Shown here piece by piece: positions 6,597 through 9,684 of a stretch of DNA of 9,684 bases. Under the pieces are notes generated by a model. It searched no databases and was not told where the DNA came from. It was given only the letters and a program-made list of their open reading frames with translations. The stretch covers positions 1 to 9,684 of the forward strand of contig JAATVL010000094.1 in assembly GCA_014523525.1 (NCBI GenBank), given 5' to 3'. The position numbers were made by a program, and so were the translations under genes. This DNA comes from Nitrososphaerales archaeon TH703 (lineage in GTDB: Archaea; Thermoproteota; Nitrososphaeria; Nitrososphaerales; Nitrososphaeraceae). Position 1 is the first letter of the stretch; each line of letters starts with the position of its first letter.

Positions 6597-7004
6597 GCTC
6601 GATAGTAACCATTCTATTATTCTATCTAAATTATTGCTAGTTATAGTAACTTTTATTGGTCCAAGAGGCGATTCTTCATAGTGTTCAGCTAATGATATCA
6701 CTCTACTGTAGGCTGCTTGCTTGTTCAAAAAGAACCACGTTAGATCGCCTCTTCTATTCCATTCCAAGAGTTTTCTCAAAACAGCTGAGGAAGATTTTGA
6801 TCTCACGCCAACTCGAATATGGTGTAATGAAAGGGACCCTGTACAAGTTGCTTCCAAACGCCCATCTTTTAGAACGGGCTGGCATCCATTCGCAACGTAT
6901 TGTAGACATTTTTTTACCTTTTCTGGATCTTCAGAAGGATTAAGAACTGTTTCTACCTTCACCTTAACATTCTCATCTTGAAGATCATAAGTCTTTCCTG
7001 ACAA
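6591..7004 (-). CDS. UPF0201 family protein (DUF54, RNA-binding-like)
   Basis: This 137-residue cytosolic protein belongs to the archaeal UPF0201 family, described as RNA-binding-like from structure. Conserved elements are VKVETVLNPSEDPEKV (15-30), the FFLNKQAA block (91-98) and SPLGPIKVTI (112-121). Length is near the family norm, with about 12 extra N-terminal residues. The start chosen is TTG at 7004, because GTGAT, a Shine-Dalgarno-like core, lies 5-6 nt upstream; a GTG at residue 15 is an alternative. It begins 11 nt after the UPF0200 stop, so the two are cotranscribed. UPF0200 and UPF0201 are known as a single fused protein in some other archaea, which argues for a shared function. The molecular activity is not established. 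Its 3' end carries the U tract of the opposing terminator-like hairpin. Confidence 0.85.
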   Translation of the reverse strand: MSGKTYDLQDENVKVKVETVLNPSEDPEKVKKCLQYVANGCQPVLKDGRLEATCTGSLSLHHIRVGVRSKSSSAVLRKLLEWNRRGDLTWFFLNKQAAYSRVISLAEHYEESPLGPIKVTITSNNLDRIIEWLLSSK

Positions 7005-7015
7005 TTATAATCACG

Positions 7016-7606
7016 CTAATTTGATTTATTTCTACTTTCTTGAATCCACTTGTGTACCGTAATAAAACTGCGTTGACACAATTCAGATATTGAAATATCA
7101 TTATTTGAAATAGTTTCATCGGCTAAGGCTATGGCATTACTTATTCCTACGTCCATCTCAATTTTATCACGTTTGTCAAATTCACCTATATTAGATGGTA
7201 CGTCAGAACGTCCTCTTTCTCTAACATGTGTGTATCTTGTAAGTGTTGAACCGTGAATAGCTAACAATTTGACTGAACCTATCCGTCTGAGAACCTGTAC
7301 TTCAGCCATGCTCCTTATTCCATCTACTATCACAACACTTAACTGCTTGTCTTCCTTTTTCATTAGTTTGATTTTGTTAACAATCAAATGTGCAACAGCT
7401 TCTGGTCCGTTTCTCTTTCGGAGTCTTAACATCAATTTTGCTAGATTGTCACTTGTAGGTTCCAACCCATCATTCTCTGCGACCTCTCTAACTACATCAC
7501 CCATAATCAAAAGTGGAATACCTTTCTGTGATAGGTAGTTGGCAACCGTAGTTTTACCAGCTCCAGGCATACCCGTTAGACCTACAATCAGAGTATCCTT
7601 TAACAT
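7016..7606 (-). CDS. UPF0200 family P-loop kinase-like protein (dephospho-CoA kinase-like)
   Basis: This 196-residue nucleoside/nucleotide-kinase-like NTPase has a Walker A loop GMPGAGKT (12-19), the family block MGDVVREVA (35-43), a GLEPTSDNL helix start (47-55), a Walker B-like strand ending in VDGIRS (94-99) and a lid-like Arg-rich RERGRSDVP (129-137). These match UPF0200 rather than true dephospho-CoA kinase (CoaE), so a CoA role should not be assumed. The tail beyond 170 is a short, variable helix. The ATG start sits 31 nt after the histone stop, preceded by ACTTGATG with its TGAT core 6 nt from the ATG. The gene lies between the histone and UPF0201, all on the minus strand, forming a likely operon. 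The phosphate acceptor is unknown. Confidence 0.88.
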   Translation of the reverse strand: MLKDTLIVGLTGMPGAGKTTVANYLSQKGIPLLIMGDVVREVAENDGLEPTSDNLAKLMLRLRKRNGPEAVAHLIVNKIKLMKKEDKQLSVVIVDGIRSMAEVQVLRRIGSVKLLAIHGSTLTRYTHVRERGRSDVPSNIGEFDKRDKIEMDVGISNAIALADETISNNDISISELCQRSFITVHKWIQESRNKSN

Positions 7607-7611
7607 GATAA

Positions 7612-7619
7612 CATCAAGT
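7612..7619 (-). promoter_or_regulatory. Shine-Dalgarno-like element before UPF0200
   Basis: The minus strand reads ACTTGATG, identical to the element before the histone, with the TGAT core 6 nt before the ATG at 7606. It supports that start and independent ribosome loading inside the operon. Confidence 0.4.
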
Positions 7620-7637
7620 GACGATGATTTTCAATAA

Positions 7638-7868
7638 CTAATGTATTAAGTTTAGCAAATTTTTTGCAGCTAACTGTATATCTTCTGCTTTGATTGTTTT
7701 TCTTCGAGCATGGACGCTTAGATCAACTGCCTGAACACAAATCTTAGTAGCGACTTCTTCAAGTATCCTTCTTAACTGGTCTGCTGCTTCCTCACTAACT
7801 CTCTCTCCTCCAGATTTCTTTATGATTCTGTACATAGCTGCAAGACCAAGTTCTGGAAATTCTGTCAT
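7638..7868 (-). CDS. archaeal histone (HMf-like)
   Basis: This DNA-wrapping chromatin protein is a single 76-residue histone fold. Aligning by eye to HMfB with an offset of four, the key residues are kept: R14 (HMfB R10), G20 (G16, needed for close superhelix stacking), R23 (R19), H53 (H49, tetramer interface), T58 (T54, DNA contact) and D63 (D59). The RKTIKAEDIQLA block (56-67) is nearly identical to methanogen histones. The loop Gly51 of HMfB is Arg55 here. The protein should therefore dimerise and may form extended stacked nucleosomes. The N-terminus is about four residues longer than HMfB and there is no C-terminal tail. The ATG has ACTTGATG upstream, implying a leader from the TATA box at 7923-7930. 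It is the first gene of the histone/UPF0200/UPF0201 cluster. Confidence 0.93.
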   Translation of the reverse strand: MTEFPELGLAAMYRIIKKSGGERVSEEAADQLRRILEEVATKICVQAVDLSVHARRKTIKAEDIQLAAKNLLNLIH

Positions 7869-7872
7869 TTTT

Positions 7873-7880
7873 CATCAAGT
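7873..7880 (-). promoter_or_regulatory. Shine-Dalgarno-like element before histone
   Basis: The minus strand reads ACTTGATG, placing its TGAT core 5 nt before the histone ATG. TGAT is part of the GGTGATC sequence complementary to the archaeal 16S rRNA 3' end. The same octamer precedes the UPF0200 gene. Confidence 0.4.
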
Positions 7881-7922
7881 ATTCGTAGGTTGCCTTAAAG
7901 TATTATGTCAAAAAAATGAGAG

Positions 7923-7930
7923 TTTATAAA
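7923..7930. promoter_or_regulatory. symmetric TATA box of the divergent histone/integrase-remnant promoter
   Basis: TTTATAAA is a perfect palindrome and reads as a strong archaeal TATA box on both strands. Towards the histone it predicts a start near 7900, a leader of about 30 nt. Towards the plus strand it predicts a start near 7953, which excludes ATG 7938 and favours ATG 7995. Confidence 0.5.
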
Positions 7931-7956
7931 TTAAATCATGCACACATGTGATTTAA
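7931..7956. promoter_or_regulatory. operator-like inverted repeat beside the divergent TATA box
   Basis: TTAAATCA, ten nucleotides, then TGATTTAA form perfect 8-bp arms directly adjoining the symmetric TATA box. The right arm covers the predicted plus-strand transcription start, and the whole site sits where BRE and activators would lie for the histone promoter. A dimeric helix-turn-helix regulator site is plausible, but AT-rich symmetry can arise by chance. Confidence 0.35.
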
Positions 7957-7994
7957 TAAGTAGTTCTCATCTTGAATGTTGTGGAAGTATTGGG

Positions 7995-8240
7995 ATGCAA
8001 GTATTAGATGAAAACAGCGAGGTATTTTATAACTTCATAAACACATTGCATTCTGACTCTACGAAAGAATCCTATAGATTCTGTCTAGAGAAATTTCTGA
8101 GTCATTACAGAATCGATTTATTATCTTTCGTAAAATTGCCACAAGAGGATATAACGAATCATATTATAAAATATCTGGTTGAGAAAAAAGTTTCAAGGCA
8201 ATACAAGAACCTTATAACTGGATGTTATCACGCACTGTAG
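7995..8240 (+). pseudogene. truncated tyrosine recombinase: N-terminal SAM-like (core-binding) domain only
   Basis: The 81 residues from ATG 7995 read as the N-terminal helical SAM-like DNA-binding domain of phage-type integrases. A helix with NSEVFYNFINTLHSDSTKESYRF is followed by LEKFLSHYRIDLL, a polar segment LPQEDITNHIIKYLVEKKVS and the start of the next helix, RQYKNLITG. It then stops at TAG. Intact tyrosine recombinases continue with a catalytic domain holding Arg-His-Arg-Tyr, which is entirely absent here and not visible in other frames downstream. The ORF extends to ATG 7938, but that codon lies only 7 nt from the TATA box, so 7995 is preferred. The stop is 3 nt from the next gene. 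It is either a remnant left by recombination or an orphan DNA-binding domain reused as a regulator. Confidence 0.6.
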
Positions 8241-8243
8241 AGT

Positions 8244-9125
8244 ATGCAAAAAAAGATCACTTTTGCTTTTTTGACCGTAATTGCCATTATAACGCTCAGC
8301 TGTACGGCTTTGATTCACAATCCAAGTACTATTTACGGGCAGAACGGTGATAAAAATATCAGTAACACTGTCTACGACCTGATAAACAATGGTATGCTAG
8401 CAAAAACTTTGTCTAATAATTTAGTAAATTATATCAACGAGTCGGCTTCCGTTTTGGAAATAACTAGTATGATACCAGAAGTTGGTAATGCACAGTATGC
8501 GGATAAAATCAATAGTAGTCTACATGGAATAGCTGATAATAATGATATTGAGAAACGACAAATTGCAGATAACATTTTGAAACATGGTAATACTTTTGGG
8601 GCAATATTTTTTCTCCTACCCAACGGAGATATGTATATGGAAGAACCTTATGAACTTCAATTAAATCTCACAAGAAATAACTTTGCGTTCAGAGATTACT
8701 ATAAAGGAGCTATTGAAACAAAACAACCATTTCTTGGAGATGCAATTGTATCTGCGGCCACCGGCGAGAGAATAGCTGTTATCTCTATTCCAATATACAT
8801 GGAGAAGGACAAGTCCCTGTTAGGGATATGGAGCGGCGTATTGAATCTTAGTAAATTTAATGACATGCTTCAGTCTTTGAGCCTTCCGGATGATATAAGA
8901 GTGATATATGTTGATGGTAACGGACAAAAAGTAGCTGATTCAAATTCTCTTGTCTCAAACAAGTCTGAATCTTTTGTGGACCTAATTAGCTTCAAAAATG
9001 GAAAATCTGGAAAAGATGGAAATACTACAGAAGTAATTAATGGTACAAAGTTTTTAGTCTCATATGCTCCAGTTGAAATACTCTCAAAAACGTGGGTAAT
9101 TATGGCAATGATAAAGTCCGGCTAG
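8244..9125 (+). CDS. exported stand-alone Cache-domain sensor protein
   Basis: This 293-residue protein is predicted to act outside the cytoplasmic membrane. It starts with a Sec-type signal: MQKK, a hydrophobic run to about 24, and a likely cleavage region at STIYGQ (28-33). A Cys20 inside the hydrophobic run does not fit a lipobox well. A long helical segment (about 40-112) leads into a double-Cache-like fold: FGAIFFLLPNGDMY (118-131), FAFRDYYKGAI (147-157) with the R-x-[YW]-Y ligand pocket signature, SAATGERIAVISIPIY (170-185) and LGIWSGVLNLSKF (193-205). A membrane-distal half lies at about 206-293. The Asp expected after the pocket strand in amino-acid-binding Cache domains is not seen, so the ligand is unknown. 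It has no second membrane helix, HAMP, kinase or chemoreceptor domain. Its ATG lies 3 nt after the recombinase-remnant stop, with no clear Shine-Dalgarno sequence. Confidence 0.8.
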   Translation: MQKKITFAFLTVIAIITLSCTALIHNPSTIYGQNGDKNISNTVYDLINNGMLAKTLSNNLVNYINESASVLEITSMIPEVGNAQYADKINSSLHGIADNNDIEKRQIADNILKHGNTFGAIFFLLPNGDMYMEEPYELQLNLTRNNFAFRDYYKGAIETKQPFLGDAIVSAATGERIAVISIPIYMEKDKSLLGIWSGVLNLSKFNDMLQSLSLPDDIRVIYVDGNGQKVADSNSLVSNKSESFVDLISFKNGKSGKDGNTTEVINGTKFLVSYAPVEILSKTWVIMAMIKSG

Positions 9126-9152
9126 ACATTGACTGCTCCTTTATACCTGATG

Positions 9153-9166
9153 TTTAAATATATATT
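9153..9166 (+). promoter_or_regulatory. TATA box for the Tat-exported protein gene
   Basis: TTTAAATATATATT predicts transcription beginning near 9186. The chosen start of the next gene at 9269 would then have a leader of about 80 nt, unusually long for this group. That leader holds a short out-of-frame ORF (ATG 9175 or 9193 to 9282). Confidence 0.45.
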
Positions 9167-9268
9167 CTGAACTAATGAAGAAATTCAAATTTATGGAAAC
9201 ACAATGCCATACACTTAAAACTAGTCTTATGGTCTTCTATAAAAGACGATTTGGTTCCAGAAGGAAAA

Positions 9269-9684
9269 ATGTCACGTCGTGAATTTCTTAAACTGATCTG
9301 TGCTGCAGGTGGGGCAATTACGTTGACTCCTTTGATGAAAGTTGGAAAGGTTTTCGGTGCAAATGTAACTAGCACTAACGCAACTAACATTCTTGACGTA
9401 GGTAGCAAAGTTGGACTGGATGGCGTTTCGTTTTTGTTTCCAACTAAGCCAGGAGGTTTTGTCTGGTACATGAATCCCGACAATCCATTTGATTTACATC
9501 TTGAAAAAGGTGGTGGCTCAACATATGAAAAACTAGTTAAAATTAAAGATGGTTCATGGAAACCAAACTCCAATGGCAAAGTTAAATTCAATATATTGGT
9601 CACTCCTGGGCAAAAAGATGCTATAGGCGGTTGTAACATGAATTTTGCCGATTGTATTCAAAGAGGATATACACGTCAGCCAGC
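9269..9684 (+). CDS. Tat-exported protein of unknown function, 5' part (runs off the window)
   Basis: The reading frame stays open from ATG 9269 to the end of the window (138 complete codons plus two bases). The N-terminus is a twin-arginine signal: MSRREFLKLI with the SRRxFLK motif at residues 2-8, then a weakly hydrophobic stretch with AAGGAITLTPL, and a plausible cleavage near VFGA (28-31). The product would fold in the cytoplasm and be exported, often the mark of a cofactor-containing or hard-to-fold protein. The mature part begins ANVTSTNATNILD, with N-glycosylation-type NxT/NxS sequons, and is rich in Gly, aromatic and Asn residues (PGGFVWYMNPDNPFDLHL). It has two Cys in GGCNMNFADC. No family is recognised, and a beta-rich extracellular domain is a guess from composition. 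An in-frame TTG at 9251 is an alternative start. Confidence 0.7.
   Translation, partial: MSRREFLKLICAAGGAITLTPLMKVGKVFGANVTSTNATNILDVGSKVGLDGVSFLFPTKPGGFVWYMNPDNPFDLHLEKGGGSTYEKLVKIKDGSWKPNSNGKVKFNILVTPGQKDAIGGCNMNFADCIQRGYTRQP

Noticed and set aside
7016..7606. True dephospho-CoA kinase (coaE)
   Set aside because: The GDVVRE, VDGIRS and RERGRSD blocks fit the archaeal UPF0200 family; sharing the P-loop fold does not show CoA activity.
9172..9639. Minus-strand 155-codon ORF
   Set aside because: It is antisense to the Tat-signal gene, whose SRRxFLK signal and codon pattern are far more convincing.

Overview
The window is AT-rich and looks like chromosomal DNA of an ammonia-oxidising archaeon (Nitrososphaeria, formerly Thaumarchaeota). 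The combination of an archaeal histone, an archaeal Tsr3 protein, the archaea-specific UPF0200/UPF0201 pair, archaeal-type adenosylhomocysteinase and a 3-hydroxyacyl-CoA dehydrogenase supports this. So do promoters made of a TATA box about 26 nt upstream of apparently leaderless starts. The secreted sensor and metal-binding proteins suggest a soil-type lineage (Nitrososphaerales / Nitrosocosmicus-like); that last step is inference.

Layout. Positions 1-530 hold a zinc-ribbon microprotein whose stop overlaps the start of a second micro-ORF. Positions 533-1618 encode an exported metallophosphoesterase with purple-acid-phosphatase-like metal motifs and an N-terminal MopE-type acidic Cys motif. 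Positions 1619-2662 are gene-poor. They contain what reads as a frameshifted small membrane-protein gene, a long-loop perfect inverted repeat and a doubtful minus-strand small ORF. A metabolic block follows: ahcY (minus), a LOG-like TIGR00725 protein (plus), a 3-hydroxyacyl-CoA dehydrogenase (minus) and tsr3 (plus), arranged as alternating divergent and convergent pairs.

Positions 6591-7868 form a minus-strand cluster: histone, UPF0200 P-loop kinase-like protein, UPF0201 RNA-binding-like protein. All three starts carry a TGAT Shine-Dalgarno-like core 5-6 nt upstream. The UPF0200 and UPF0201 genes sit 11 nt apart, and in other archaea the two families occur fused in one polypeptide, so they probably act together.

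Divergent from the histone is an accessory part: a truncated tyrosine-recombinase N-terminal domain, an exported stand-alone Cache sensor domain starting 3 nt later, and the 5' part of a Tat-exported protein that runs off the window. The divergent promoter between histone and recombinase remnant has a symmetric TATA box next to an operator-like inverted repeat.

No tRNA, rRNA, CRISPR array or complete mobile element was seen. I found no convincing new multi-gene system. The best leads are the histone/UPF0200/UPF0201 operon with its divergent promoter, the truncated integrase abutting the Cache gene, and the MopE motif joined to a PAP-like phosphatase.
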